DNA of 64,000 bases from JANWXD01 sp037446115 (GTDB taxonomy: Bacteria; Acidobacteriota; Terriglobia; Bryobacterales; Bryobacteraceae): the NCBI GenBank assembly GCA_037446115.1, contig JBBIJF010000011.1:1-64000 (forward strand), given 5' to 3'. The notes under the pieces are model-generated. The model worked only from the letters and a program-made list of their open reading frames with translations, had not been told where the DNA came from and did not search any database. Each line of letters begins with the position of its first letter. Position 1 is the first letter of the stretch. Positions 43,556-52,995 of the stretch are shown here, piece after piece. Made by a program: the position numbers and the translations under genes.

Positions 43556-43854
43556 AGAGAGGGCGCCGTGAGGCGGCTCTGGTTGCCGAAATCCTGCGCG
43601 TGCTCCGCGCGCTGCCCGGCGTGGTGGTTCGGAAGCGACACGGAAGCGCCTGGGGAGTGGCCGGCGATCCGGATCTTTACGGCAGCTTCCACGGCACGCA
43701 CTTCGAGCTGGAGATCAAGCGACCCGGGGAGAAACCGACCGCCCTCCAGTTGGCGCGCTTAAAACAGTGGGCCGCCAGCGGTGCGCGGGTCGGCATCGCC
43801 ACGAGCCTGGAGGAGGCGCTCCGCATCGTAGGCGCGGAGGGGAGGCAGGGATGA
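43552..43854 (+). CDS. VRR-NUC domain nuclease
   Basis: 100 residues, GTG start overlapping the preceding stop by 4 bases. It shows a PD-(D/E)XK core: a first helix with EAALVAEILRVLRALPG, then GDPDLYGSFHGTHFELEIKR carrying the Asp and the ExK, and TALQLARLKQWAASGARVGI. This is the compact VRR-NUC form often found in phage replication modules, probably cutting branched or flapped DNA. Confidence 0.85.
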   Translation: MKRGRREAALVAEILRVLRALPGVVVRKRHGSAWGVAGDPDLYGSFHGTHFELEIKRPGEKPTALQLARLKQWAASGARVGIATSLEEALRIVGAEGRQG

Positions 43855-44081
43855 AACGAGCGCCCTACAGCCTCGAAGCACTGCACGAATATCGCCGGCG
43901 CAAGGAGCAGGGCAGGGCCAAGCCCGCCGTTACCCTCGCCGACATCCAGCCCGACGCGCCTATGGAAGAAGGCATCGTGATCGGCTGCTGGAATGGGGAG
44001 GCCTTCGTGAGCTGGGACAAGTGGCTGACGTCACAACCTGCCGAAGCGTTCACGGCAAAGCCGGAGGACGAACGTGACTGA
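43851..44081 (+). CDS. Small phage hypothetical protein
   Basis: 76 residues from ATG 43851, overlapping the nuclease stop (ATGA) and with GGAGG at 8-10 bases. The N-terminus is basic and helical (LEALHEYRRRKEQGRAKP), the C-terminus acidic and tryptophan-bearing (IGCWNGEAFVSWDKWL). No family is recognised. Translational coupling on both sides shows it is a real member of the early operon. Confidence 0.65.
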   Translation: MKRAPYSLEALHEYRRRKEQGRAKPAVTLADIQPDAPMEEGIVIGCWNGEAFVSWDKWLTSQPAEAFTAKPEDERD

Positions 44082-45804
44082 GCCGGGCACGCCGCGCTGG
44101 TTTCTCGAGGAGCTGTTCGCCTGCAAGCCCGATGAACTCTACCTGCTCATCTGGACGCTGACCGATAAACGCTCGCGGTGGTTCCGAGAGATCGCGCCGG
44201 CCGCTTCGGCAGTCGAGACGCTCGCCGACCAGGACGTCTACGTCGGCGTGGGATTGGCCGCAAAGGACTACGGCCCCACGCACCGCTGCCCGTCGGATGA
44301 GATTGCAGGCATCAGAGGCCTGTGGGCGGATCTTGATCTGAGGTCAGACGCGCATGACAAGAAGGCGCTGCCCCCGACCATCCAAGATGCGCTCACCATC
44401 ATCCCGGAGCCGCTGGCGCCCACGATGGTCGTAGCCACCGGCAACGGTGCCCACGCCTGGTGGCTCTTCAAAGAACCCTACATCTTCGACACCGACAAGG
44501 AGCGCAGGACTGCCGCGCGGCTCGTCGCCCGCTGGCACACCCTGCTGCGCTTGAAGGCCGCCGCCCGCGGCTGGGCCTTCGATCGGCTCTCGGATCTGGC
44601 CCGCGTGCTGCGCATTCCGGGCACGCTCAACCTCAAGGATCCGGCCAACCCGAAGCCGGTGACGCTGTTCGCCCACTCCGGCCGCCGCTACAACCCCTCC
44701 GACTTCGAAGACTGGCTCGACGAGGCGGCTATTGCCGACCCGGACCTTCAGCAACAACAGGTGCGGCAGTGGTCCGAGCGTTTCGCCGAGTCCTCGCTCA
44801 CCATCAACTTGAACGCCGAACTCCCGGCAGAAATGATCCAACGCTGGATCGACCTCGACTTGCGTTTCCGCAACACATGGTTCCGCCAGAGGCACGACCT
44901 CAAGGACCAAAGTCAGAGCGGTTACGATCTGGCACTCGCCTGTTTCGGCATGGACGCCGGGCTGAGCCCGCAACAGATCGTAGACCTGATTGTTCAGCAC
45001 CGGCGCCTCCATCGCCGGAAGCCTCGAACGCGCCTGGACTACTTCGAGCGCACCCTCGCCAAGGCGGCCGAGCGGGCCCAAAGCCCGGCGCTTGTCTCCG
45101 CACAATCTGAGCCCCGCCCAGCCGTGGAGACCCAGGCGCCAGAGCCGCCATCGCCGGCCGATCCTCTGGCCGCCAAGGCCGCCCTCTGCGAGCGTATCTC
45201 CGAGGTGCTCGGCATCCGCATCCTCCGCATCGTGAAGATCACCGGAAAAGAGCCCACCTATCAGTTGATCCTCGAGAACGCCACCATCGAGCTGCCCAGT
45301 GTCGCGAAGCTCCTGGACCAGAAGAGCCTGCGCCTGGCCATCGCCACTGCGACCAACCGGTTGATCAACCGCGTCAAGCCGAAGCATTGGGATCAGCTTG
45401 CCCAGTCCATATTGGACGCGCTCATCGAACAGGAGGGCGGTCCGGAAACGCAACTGGAGGGTATGATCCGCATGTACCTGGAGCAGTACCTCACCGACGT
45501 CGCTTTCATCCCAGGGGTCGAAGGTCTGCCTTCAAATGCCGTTCGCCGTCCCATGTTGATCAACGGGCAGATCGCGGTCAACTCGGCCGACCTTCAGCTG
45601 TTCATCAACAAGACCTTCGCTCAGAATCTCACCGTCAAGGCGGTGGCTTCGATGCTGGCGGCGATCGGCGCCAGCAACATCCGCATCCGCAGCGCCAGGA
45701 ATCGGGAACAGGGGCGCTGGCTGCTCCCCGTGGAGCAATTCGATCCGGCGGATTACGCGGCGGAGGCGAAATCCGGGGAGGCGGGCAATGTCGGACCGCA
45801 GTAG
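44074..45804 (+). CDS. Phage primase of the archaeo-eukaryotic / RepB-like type
   Basis: 576 residues from GTG 44074, 8 bases inside the previous gene. The N-terminal 230 residues have the pattern of AEP-type primases: GIRGLWADLDLRSD with the metal-binding aspartates, MVVATGNGAHAWWLFKEP, and DRLSDLARVLRIPGTLNLKD. The C-terminal half contains a helical domain and winged-helix-like segments (FINKTFAQNLTVKAVASMLA ... QGRWLLPVEQF). It should make primers for the phage fork. No fused helicase is present; the two neighbouring helicases could act instead. Confidence 0.8.
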   Translation: MTEPGTPRWFLEELFACKPDELYLLIWTLTDKRSRWFREIAPAASAVETLADQDVYVGVGLAAKDYGPTHRCPSDEIAGIRGLWADLDLRSDAHDKKALPPTIQDALTIIPEPLAPTMVVATGNGAHAWWLFKEPYIFDTDKERRTAARLVARWHTLLRLKAAARGWAFDRLSDLARVLRIPGTLNLKDPANPKPVTLFAHSGRRYNPSDFEDWLDEAAIADPDLQQQQVRQWSERFAESSLTINLNAELPAEMIQRWIDLDLRFRNTWFRQRHDLKDQSQSGYDLALACFGMDAGLSPQQIVDLIVQHRRLHRRKPRTRLDYFERTLAKAAERAQSPALVSAQSEPRPAVETQAPEPPSPADPLAAKAALCERISEVLGIRILRIVKITGKEPTYQLILENATIELPSVAKLLDQKSLRLAIATATNRLINRVKPKHWDQLAQSILDALIEQEGGPETQLEGMIRMYLEQYLTDVAFIPGVEGLPSNAVRRPMLINGQIAVNSADLQLFINKTFAQNLTVKAVASMLAAIGASNIRIRSARNREQGRWLLPVEQFDPADYAAEAKSGEAGNVGPQ

Positions 45805-47494
45805 AGCCGACCTCGTCGCCGGCGGCACCCTGGACGGAATCGGCAAGCAGGATCACTCGGTGACGGCGGAGTATCGCATCTTCGGTCCACCGGGGACCGG
45901 CAAGACAACAAATCTCTCGCGCCAGATCCGGCGTGCCGTGGAGCGGTTTGGTCCTGAGTCGGTACTGGTCACGAGCTTCTCCCGTGCGGCGGCCGCCGAG
46001 CTTGCGGGCCGGGATCTGCCTCTCCGAGCCGACCGCATCGGCACGCTCCATTCCCACTGCTACCGGGCACTCGGCGCACCGCAGATCGCGGAGGCCAACG
46101 TGGAGGAGTGGAACCGCGAGAACCCGCATCTGGGCATCAGGCCGGTCAACAAGCAAACCAGGCTTGAGGGCGACGACGCAAGCGACGAGGACGGTCAAGA
46201 AAGAGACGGCGATCACCTGCTCCGGCAACTCAACCGGATGCGTGGGTTGATGCTGCCACGCGAGGTCTGGCCCGCCAACGTGCGCGGGTTTGCCACCCGG
46301 TGGCAACAGTACAAGGACGCCCACGGCCTGCTCGATTTTTGCGATCTGATCGAGATCTGCTACCGCGAGGTGGCCGTGGCCCCCTCCCGCCCTTCAGTCA
46401 TCTTCGTCGACGAGGCGCAGGATCTGTCCCCGCTCCAGATGGCCCTCATCCGCCGCTGGGGGGCGAACGCACAGTACTTCGTCGTGGTGGGCGACGAAGA
46501 CCAGATCTTGTACTCGTGGTGCGGATGCGTGCCGGAATCATTGCTCGATCCGCCGCTGCCTTCGGACCGCATCATCATCCTCAAACAAAGCTATCGTGTC
46601 CCGCGCACCGTGCACGCCGCCGCCGGCAGCCTGATCCGGCAGGTGAGCAAGCGTCAGGAAAAGATCTACCTGCCGCGGCCGGCCGAGGGCGCTTGCCGAT
46701 TCATCAGAGGTACGTGGCGTTCGCCGGAGTACGCGATTCTAAAGGCCGCCATGGAACACTTGAATCGCGGCCAGACCGTGATATTTCTGGCGAGCTGCTC
46801 CTACATGCTCGCGCCCGTGGTTCAGGTGCTGCGAAGAGAGGGCATTCCATTCCATAACCCCTATCGCAAGGCCAACGGCTCTTGGAATCCTCTCCGACTG
46901 GGCCGAAAGGGCGCGGCCGCCAACCGCATCTTGGCCCTGCTTGCGGCCCATCCCGCTCTCGATCGAGAGCGCCGAATCTGGACTGGCGCAGATCTGGCCC
47001 TTTGGGCGGAATGGCTCTACGCAAAAGGCATCCTGAAGCCGGGCGCCAAGAAACGCTTGGTGACTCTCCCGCCGGAGCGGCCGATTACGATCGCTGACCT
47101 GGATGAACTCTTCGAGGCCGGCGCGCTCGAGGAGCTGCTCGCCTGCTTCGAGGGCGACTGGCGCGAGCTGCTCCGCTGGTGGAAGGACCGCCTGAGTTCC
47201 GATGTTCAGAAGCGTGCCGAATACCCGCTCCAAATCGCCGCCACGAGCGGCCCGCAGGCGCTCGTTGAGACGCCGAAGGTGATCGTGGGCACAATCCATT
47301 CGGTTAAAGGCGGCGAAGCGGACGTAGTCTTCCTGTTCCCGGATCTCAGCCAGGCGGCCGATGCGGCCTACCAGCGGTTCGGCGGGCCGCGCGACGCCGT
47401 GATCCGAACGTTTTACGTGGGCATGACGCGAGCGCGAGAGGCGCTGTACATCGCGGAGAAGGCCTCCGCCATGGCCGCGTCGCTGGCCACTTAA
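45788..47494 (+). CDS. UvrD/Rep-like superfamily 1 helicase
   Basis: 568 residues from ATG 45788 (GGGGAGG upstream), overlapping the primase by 17 bases. Motifs in order: Walker A IFGPPGTGKTTNLSRQI near residue 31, SFSRAAAAELAGRDL, Walker B VIFVDEAQDLSPLQMALIRR, VVVGDEDQILYSW, the later GTIHSVKGGEADVVFLFPDL and FYVGMTRAREALYIAEK. It unwinds DNA 3' to 5' in this family. It probably serves phage replication or recombination. Confidence 0.9.
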   Translation: MSDRSRADLVAGGTLDGIGKQDHSVTAEYRIFGPPGTGKTTNLSRQIRRAVERFGPESVLVTSFSRAAAAELAGRDLPLRADRIGTLHSHCYRALGAPQIAEANVEEWNRENPHLGIRPVNKQTRLEGDDASDEDGQERDGDHLLRQLNRMRGLMLPREVWPANVRGFATRWQQYKDAHGLLDFCDLIEICYREVAVAPSRPSVIFVDEAQDLSPLQMALIRRWGANAQYFVVVGDEDQILYSWCGCVPESLLDPPLPSDRIIILKQSYRVPRTVHAAAGSLIRQVSKRQEKIYLPRPAEGACRFIRGTWRSPEYAILKAAMEHLNRGQTVIFLASCSYMLAPVVQVLRREGIPFHNPYRKANGSWNPLRLGRKGAAANRILALLAAHPALDRERRIWTGADLALWAEWLYAKGILKPGAKKRLVTLPPERPITIADLDELFEAGALEELLACFEGDWRELLRWWKDRLSSDVQKRAEYPLQIAATSGPQALVETPKVIVGTIHSVKGGEADVVFLFPDLSQAADAAYQRFGGPRDAVIRTFYVGMTRAREALYIAEKASAMAASLAT

Positions 47495-47522
47495 CTTATT
47501 CAGAAGATTGGACTTGATTCGT

Positions 47523-48854
47523 ATGGCCCCCGAAGGTAACCTGCTCACGCTGACCGGAGGCTTACGCGTGAAGCCGAGAGTCCAACATCCCCGGGTCCAC
47601 GAGGCGCTGAAGAATCGCCAGGACGGCTGGTGGTGGTTTTTCCGATACTGGGCCGACGAGATCGGGCCCGGCGGCGCCCCTCGTACCGTGCGCAAGCGGC
47701 AGTGGCTCAGTCCCAGCCGGGGTCAGCACAAGATCTCGAAGAAGCAAGCTGAAGTCGAGCGGGACAAATTCCTCGCTAAGCTGAACGCTCCGACTGGCGA
47801 AGAAGCTGTCCAACAAGCGGCCGCGACGGGGCTCGCTCTGTTCGGCGAAGTGGCCCGCATGTACGAGGAAGGCTACCTCGGTCGCGAAAAGCAGATTGCC
47901 AAACCGACACGCGTCAAGGAGGCGTTCTACCTGCGCGAATACATCATCCCGCGCTGGGGCTCGCTGCGTCTGAACCAGATCCAGCCCAAGGCTGTAGAGG
48001 ATTGGCTGCACACCACCTTCGATTCCTGGTGGACCATGCACGGCGTGCGGGCCATCATGAGTAGGATCTATTATTACGCCGAGGGCCACGGACTCTGGGA
48101 GGAGGGCCGTCGCAGCCCGCCGAGCAAGGCAAAGCTGGGCAAGCGCCGCTACAAGTACGAGCGCGGCATCCTGAGCTTCGAGGAGACCGCCCGCGTGCTG
48201 GCTCGCCTGGCCGAGCCCTACCGGTTGATCATCGAGACTTGCATCGCCACCGGTGCGCGCATCTCGGAAGTCCTCGGCCTCAAGTGGAAGCATGTCGATC
48301 TGGAAGCGGGTACGATCCGGGTTGAGCAGCGCGTGTGGCACCAGGAGGTAGGCGCCCCCAAGAGCGAAGGCAGCCGGCGGGTCTTGGGAATCGGCGATCT
48401 GGTAACACGTTTTCTGGTCAAAGCCGCGGAGGATTGTGCTCAGCCGGAATCCTGGGTGTTCTGCCAGAAGCGGGATCCTTCGAAGCCGCTATGGGACTCG
48501 GGTGTGCGCGATGCCTTGCATCAAGCTGCGCAAGCAGAAGGCTGCGATTTCCCCGGCCTGGGGCCGCATTCTTTCCGCCGCGCCAATATCAGTTGGCGGC
48601 AACAGGTCGGCGGTAGCGCCATAGAGGCCTCGAAGATCGCCGGCCACAGCACCCTGGAGATGACCGGCGAGTACACCTTCGTAGCCCCAGAGCGGCAAAA
48701 CGAGCTGACGCGCCGGATTCAGGAGCGGCTCGCCGCGGCCACCGGGAAGAAGAACAAGCAGGCCGCCGAATTGGGCACGCGCGCCGGTAGCGCCAGCCCA
48801 GCTGGCGGTCCGAGCCTCGCCGAAGTTGCGCCGGCCACCAGCATTGTCCAGTGA
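47523..48854 (+). CDS. Tyrosine-family integrase
   Basis: 443 residues from ATG 47523; a TTG at 47508 is also in frame. The N-terminal DNA-binding part is followed by a SAM-like core-binding domain (LREYIIPRWGSLRLNQIQPK). The catalytic domain has Arg in TCIATGARISEVLGLKWKHV, Lys in GAPKSEGSRRVLG, HSFRR, AGHSTLEMT and Tyr in GEYTFV: the full R-K-H-R-H-Y set. It should recombine the phage with the host at the tRNA-Pro gene whose 3' half lies at 52,946-52,995. The restriction-modification pair separates it from the attachment site. Confidence 0.93.
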   Translation: MAPEGNLLTLTGGLRVKPRVQHPRVHEALKNRQDGWWWFFRYWADEIGPGGAPRTVRKRQWLSPSRGQHKISKKQAEVERDKFLAKLNAPTGEEAVQQAAATGLALFGEVARMYEEGYLGREKQIAKPTRVKEAFYLREYIIPRWGSLRLNQIQPKAVEDWLHTTFDSWWTMHGVRAIMSRIYYYAEGHGLWEEGRRSPPSKAKLGKRRYKYERGILSFEETARVLARLAEPYRLIIETCIATGARISEVLGLKWKHVDLEAGTIRVEQRVWHQEVGAPKSEGSRRVLGIGDLVTRFLVKAAEDCAQPESWVFCQKRDPSKPLWDSGVRDALHQAAQAEGCDFPGLGPHSFRRANISWRQQVGGSAIEASKIAGHSTLEMTGEYTFVAPERQNELTRRIQERLAAATGKKNKQAAELGTRAGSASPAGGPSLAEVAPATSIVQ

Positions 48855-49298
48855 GCGCCGTCCGCGCTTTGACCGCCGCAACAATAGCTCTTGGCGGCGG
48901 TACGTCGGTGCGACAGCCACGAGGAAAATTCAATGCGGTTGCCTGTGCAGTACCTCATCCCCACATGATCGCATGTACCCGACCGCTGGACGAGGATCCG
49001 CCGCGGCTCATGTCTTCCAGTTTCCCCAAACCCAAGAGTGGCCGCCCACAGGCCGCCCCTTCTTCTGCAGCAATTCGACCTGATCGCCAACGCAGCCACC
49101 AACGATTTCAGCCACTGCTTCTCGTGGGACCGCAGGCTTGCCCCGAACTCTTGAGTCCGGCATCGCGGATATCCAACAAGGGCCCGCCCCAGCCGGAGAG
49201 GGCGGCCGCAATGATGGCCCATCGCGTCCTGTGTCCGCCCGCTCAAGCGCTATGCACGCAGGTTGTGATAATCTCGATTATCTCTACGCCACCGATTT
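48855..49298. other. Intergenic region between integrase and nuclease genes
   Basis: 444 bases with no convincing gene. Its right end holds the palindromic promoter of the nuclease gene. The remainder shows no clear terminator. Confidence 0.45.
49267..49282. promoter_or_regulatory. Palindromic operator-like site at nuclease promoter
   Basis: Perfect inverted repeat GATAATC / GATTATC with a 2-base centre, ending 16 bases before the first ATG. Its left arm doubles as a -10 (GATAAT) with an upstream TG, so a bound protein would block transcription. Confidence 0.6.
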
Positions 49299-50033
49299 AT
49301 GACTGCATCGGTCCCTCTCTTCGTAGCGATCGTGGAAGCCTGCCGACGAGGGGTGTGCATGCAGCCACGCAGTTCGAGCGACAAGGAGTACTTCGCCCAG
49401 GACTGGTTCGCGGACAGACTCAGGGAAGCCGGGCTTCCGTTCCAGCAGCAGGGCCGGAACAGCTATCCCGATTATTGGGTCAACGTAGATCCTGTCGAAG
49501 GCTATGAGGTTAAGTCGCTTGGGCTGAATCCAAACGGGCAGCCGGCACGAACGACGATCGACTTCAACAGCTCTATTCCGTCGGGGCGGAAGGAGAACAG
49601 AAACATCTTCCTCGTCTTCTTTGTTTACGAGGGCTCCGGTGCAAGCCCGCGAGCAGTTCACTCGGTGAGTGTGGCCCACGCGGACCTGATCAACTGCGAT
49701 CATGCGGTTGCAGACGAGCACATCAACGTAGCAATCCGCAAGTTTGGATCTTATGGAGACGGTTTTATCCGGAACCGTAAGATGTACGTCTTCCCACACC
49801 CAATAGCGATCGATCCGACCGGACTCGGGCGCCAAAGGCTGATTGTGCCGGTCGAGTGGAGGTTGTCGGATCGCCGGCTACGAAAGGTGCACACTCTCAT
49901 AAGAACCGTGGCCCCTGACTACGTCGACAGCTTCACGATTCGGATGAGAGACCGGGGTGTGGCGGATGTTGCGCGAAGGGCATATGCCAACGCGCGTGAG
50001 GAGCACCGCTTCGATGTCTTTGAAATGATCTAG
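49299..50033 (+). CDS. PD-(D/E)XK nuclease, probable restriction endonuclease
   Basis: 244 residues from ATG 49299; ATG 49359 (with GAGG at 8 bases) is an alternative giving 224. The N-terminal helix KEYFAQDWFADRLREAGLPF is followed by the core SYPDYWVNVDPVEGYEVKSL, with Asp and ExK in the spacing of PD-(D/E)XK enzymes. The C-terminal half is beta/alpha with RKMYVFPHPIAIDPTGL and may recognise DNA. The gene runs head-on into the methylase gene; their stop codons share the sequence CTAG. Pairing with a methylase suggests a type II restriction enzyme. The family itself is not one I can name. Confidence 0.7.
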   Translation: MTASVPLFVAIVEACRRGVCMQPRSSSDKEYFAQDWFADRLREAGLPFQQQGRNSYPDYWVNVDPVEGYEVKSLGLNPNGQPARTTIDFNSSIPSGRKENRNIFLVFFVYEGSGASPRAVHSVSVAHADLINCDHAVADEHINVAIRKFGSYGDGFIRNRKMYVFPHPIAIDPTGLGRQRLIVPVEWRLSDRRLRKVHTLIRTVAPDYVDSFTIRMRDRGVADVARRAYANAREEHRFDVFEMI

Positions 50034-52270
50034 GCTCGGTTTTCCGCCTCTGCGAAGAGCGTCGGCTGGTCGGAGGGCGGGGCCGGGCGGGGCGCTACGA
50101 TCTGGCCTTCGAAAAGGCTCTCAATCTGCGAACTGAATTGCGCAATCAGCTCCTGCGCACCGTTCTTTGTGCCTGCGCCGCTCCAGAGCCATCGGCTGTG
50201 CGCCTTCAGGAACGCCCCCATGAGGATCACTCGTACGTCGCCTCTTGATAGCTTCGTTCCCGCCGCGTTGTAGCGGCGGATCAGATCCCCTGCCTCAGTC
50301 AGGGTCTCCTGCACGATCGCTTCTCGGCTGAGACCAGGCTGCGCTGATGGGCGCTTGCACACGATGATCAGATCGAGGTTGATCGGCTCCTTCGCCTGGT
50401 TCTTCGGGGTCGCAACGGACATTTCTGCCTTGACTGGATGAGTGGCAACCACCTCGAGGCCAGCTTTCTCTATCGCGTCGGCCAACGCAGCCCATGCCTC
50501 GCCTCTTGAATGGTGAAAGGTGAACGCCAGAACCCCAGAGGGTTTGAGAACCCGCGCCGATTCCACCAGGACATCGCCTAGTAGGGCTCCGAACTCCTTA
50601 GCGCTGACGCCCTGGACCTCTCGGGCACTTCGCGTCGTCTGCGCGTCAAAGGCCGAATCCCGACCGCGCATTCCGAGTCGGAGCCACGAGTAGAAATAGT
50701 CCGCAAGCTCGGAATAGTGGACGTTGTCAAAGTACGGGGGATCGGTCACAACAGCATCAACGCAGCCATCTGGAAGTGGCAACTTACTGGAATCACCGTG
50801 TAAGAGCAGTGCGTCAGCTTCGCCGCGAACGAGCTCACCGAACTCTCGGGCGAGCCGGGGACGGATCGGCTTGCTCAGGCCGAAGACCTTAGCGCCTTTG
50901 ATACGTCCTCCCTGCACGGTCGCCCGAAGCTCAAAAGGTTGAGCACAGTACTTCTTCGCAGCCAGGAGCCTTCGCTTAAACAGTGTTGAAAAGGAGCCGC
51001 TGCTCCTGTCCGTCCCCCACGGATTGGCCTCCAGGGGTGTTCTCTCGGGCTTCAGAATGTGGTGGTAAAAAACATGGCGCACCGCTCCCGTACCCTCGCC
51101 CTTGAAGGAGCAAAACAAGCTGTTGAACTCCAGGATGCCCGAAAAAAGCAGGAGTAAGTTCTCCCGCGCGTTCTGGTCGGCTTCGTTCAGAATCCCTTGA
51201 AGCAGAGTGCCAAGCGCATACTGCTGACGCTCATTGAACATCTCGCGCCAGTAACGGTAGTTATATGCTCGAGCCTGATCCGTGTTGTAACCAGGAGGAA
51301 TCTCGGTGTCCGGGATGGGTAGAGCGCGCCGCTTCAGCTCCGCTGCGGCTCTGTTGTAAATTGCCCAGTCGTGAGCATCGGCGCGCTTGTAAACCTTTCT
51401 GCCGTCAGGAAGCAGCAGCTTGAGAGCATACATGTCGTGCTTAGGTGGCTGACCGAGGCTCCGGACAACGTCCAGAATCGGGTGAACGTGTCCGCACTTT
51501 TCGCATGTGAACTCATTCCTCCCGGCTGGCCCAGTCTGGGGGTTGTACCTGAGCTGGCATGATTGACATGTAACGCTCTGTGCCGAATAGTGCACGATTT
51601 GCAGTTCCCCGCACTGCGGACATAAGGCCCAGGAGTCCGGCTTCTCGGAAGGGTATGCATTTGATGCGAAGATCCAGGTACTAAAAAGTCGGGTGGCAGC
51701 CCCGCAATCGGGGCACGGGAGGATCTTCACCCAGAACGTGTACAAAATGTCTGCCCGCTCGCCATTCAGAGAAGACTGGTATACCGCACGAATCGCAGGA
51801 GCTACACTTTCCTCCAGACGTCGATAGGCTTTCCAGAGAGCATGAGGATCGCAGTACTCCAGCGCTTTGCGAACCTGAAAGTAGGCGACAGGGTTGATGT
51901 CGCAGCCTATGGCTTTACACCCGAGCTTGAGGGCCTCGCCGATCGTGGTGCCGCTGCCCATGAACGGGTCCAGGATGATGCGGTCCCCAAAATCGTGCTC
52001 CTTGTAGAACTCCGCCCAGAGGTCGGCGTTCTGGTCGAGGTTGGCGCCGAGCACGATCGCACGAAAGACGGAACCCAATCGGTTCGCCCACCACTTGTGC
52101 ACGTGGTAGACCGGGCGGTTGATCTCTTTCCGCCAGCTTTCAAGCTCCGCAAGGAGGTTCAGTTTCTCGAACGGGAAGCGCCCTTCGAGAGCGGTTGTGG
52201 CCCGGCTTTGCCCAGCAGAGCTCCTGAAAGACTCGGTGGATTTCGTTTCTCGTGGACTGGCGGTACTCAT
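50030..52270 (-). CDS. DNA methyltransferase with zinc ribbons (DUF1156-like)
   Basis: 746 residues. N-terminal HKWWANRLGSVFRAI near residue 58, then the AdoMet motif ILDPFMGSGTTIGEALKLGC at 99-118 and CDINPVAY. A central zinc-ribbon region carries CPDCGAATR, CPQCGEL, CQSCQLRY and CEKCGH. The catalytic motif VVTDPPYFDNVHYSELADYF lies near residue 510, followed by GVLAFTFHHSRGEAWAALAD. DPPY indicates N6-adenine or N4-cytosine methylation. The AdoMet motif comes first and the catalytic motif last, with a long insert as in DUF1156-type methylases. Paired with the convergent nuclease it probably protects the host genome. Confidence 0.82.
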   Translation of the reverse strand: MSTASPRETKSTESFRSSAGQSRATTALEGRFPFEKLNLLAELESWRKEINRPVYHVHKWWANRLGSVFRAIVLGANLDQNADLWAEFYKEHDFGDRIILDPFMGSGTTIGEALKLGCKAIGCDINPVAYFQVRKALEYCDPHALWKAYRRLEESVAPAIRAVYQSSLNGERADILYTFWVKILPCPDCGAATRLFSTWIFASNAYPSEKPDSWALCPQCGELQIVHYSAQSVTCQSCQLRYNPQTGPAGRNEFTCEKCGHVHPILDVVRSLGQPPKHDMYALKLLLPDGRKVYKRADAHDWAIYNRAAAELKRRALPIPDTEIPPGYNTDQARAYNYRYWREMFNERQQYALGTLLQGILNEADQNARENLLLLFSGILEFNSLFCSFKGEGTGAVRHVFYHHILKPERTPLEANPWGTDRSSGSFSTLFKRRLLAAKKYCAQPFELRATVQGGRIKGAKVFGLSKPIRPRLAREFGELVRGEADALLLHGDSSKLPLPDGCVDAVVTDPPYFDNVHYSELADYFYSWLRLGMRGRDSAFDAQTTRSAREVQGVSAKEFGALLGDVLVESARVLKPSGVLAFTFHHSRGEAWAALADAIEKAGLEVVATHPVKAEMSVATPKNQAKEPINLDLIIVCKRPSAQPGLSREAIVQETLTEAGDLIRRYNAAGTKLSRGDVRVILMGAFLKAHSRWLWSGAGTKNGAQELIAQFSSQIESLFEGQIVAPRPAPPSDQPTLFAEAENRA

Positions 52271-52945
52271 CGAATGGGCCTTCGAGCCTTCAGTTTGTCC
52301 TTCTTGTCACCGTTTCGCAAGGTTCAGGAGCTCACGCCCGGGGGCACCGGTGTGCTCCGGGCAGCAGGAGATCGGCTGCCGTGCTTGGGCGCCGCTCCGG
52401 CCCCTCACAATACCAAAGGTTACCAAATACGGTCAGGCATTTCTGTTGCCGGCCGTGGGGCGGGGCACCGAGGGCACCGAGGTCCAGTCAGCTGGGCCGT
52501 GCTCTCGCAAGCCATTGACAGGGGACCAGAAAAATGCTCCAGGGCGCGGGCTCGGCGTGCGACGATCCGGTGCAGGAGTCGCCGAGGCTGTTCACCTTGG
52601 AACGGCCAGATCGGTTCTCTCCCATTTCGGCACGCACCGTTCAGGACGGCCCGCCGCGCCGGTGAGGCGGCGGGAGCCGATCGTGGTTCGACGTGGGCTT
52701 GGGGTCGTGCATATATAGGCGAAGCGATTTTTCGTCTCCTGTTTCGCAAACCGAGTTCTCACGGCTGTCGGCGTATGAACGCGCGCGTGCGCGCGAAGGC
52801 ACGTGGCGTACCAAACGTCGGCTTTCAGGTCCTTCCCAGGTCCAAGCTCGCCAGACTCGCCGGTTTTAGGTCCAATTTAGGTCCAAATCGGTCGCGGTTA
52901 AGTCTTGTGTTTTCAGTGACCACTGTCCGTAAGTGATTGATTTCC
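52271..52945. other. Non-coding region between methylase gene and attachment site
   Basis: About 675 bases, with no gene that I can support. The last 110 bases hold the AGGTCCAA repeats that may be integrase arm sites. Confidence 0.5.
52865..52886 (+). repeat. Tandem 11-base repeats, possible integrase arm sites
   Basis: TTTAGGTCCAA occurs twice without a gap (52865-52875 and 52876-52886), and a third AGGTCCAA lies at 52838-52845. The cluster is 60-110 bases from the tRNA-Pro fragment, the usual distance between integrase arm-type and core-type sites. Confidence 0.6.
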
Positions 52946-52995
52946 GTTGCTTGGGGTGCAAGAGGTCCCGGGTTCAAATCCCGGCGGCCCGACCA
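52946..52995 (+). other. attR-like site: 3' half of tRNA-Pro gene
   Basis: The sequence from the anticodon stem to CCA fits tRNA-Pro: loop TTGGGGT with anticodon GGG, then T-arm CCGGG-TTCAAAT-CCCGG, acceptor strand CGGCCCG, discriminator A and CCA. The 5' half is absent: no CGGGCCG acceptor strand occurs upstream. Tyrosine integrases commonly use this part of a tRNA gene as core. The intact gene should lie at the left end of the prophage, outside the window. Confidence 0.8.
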
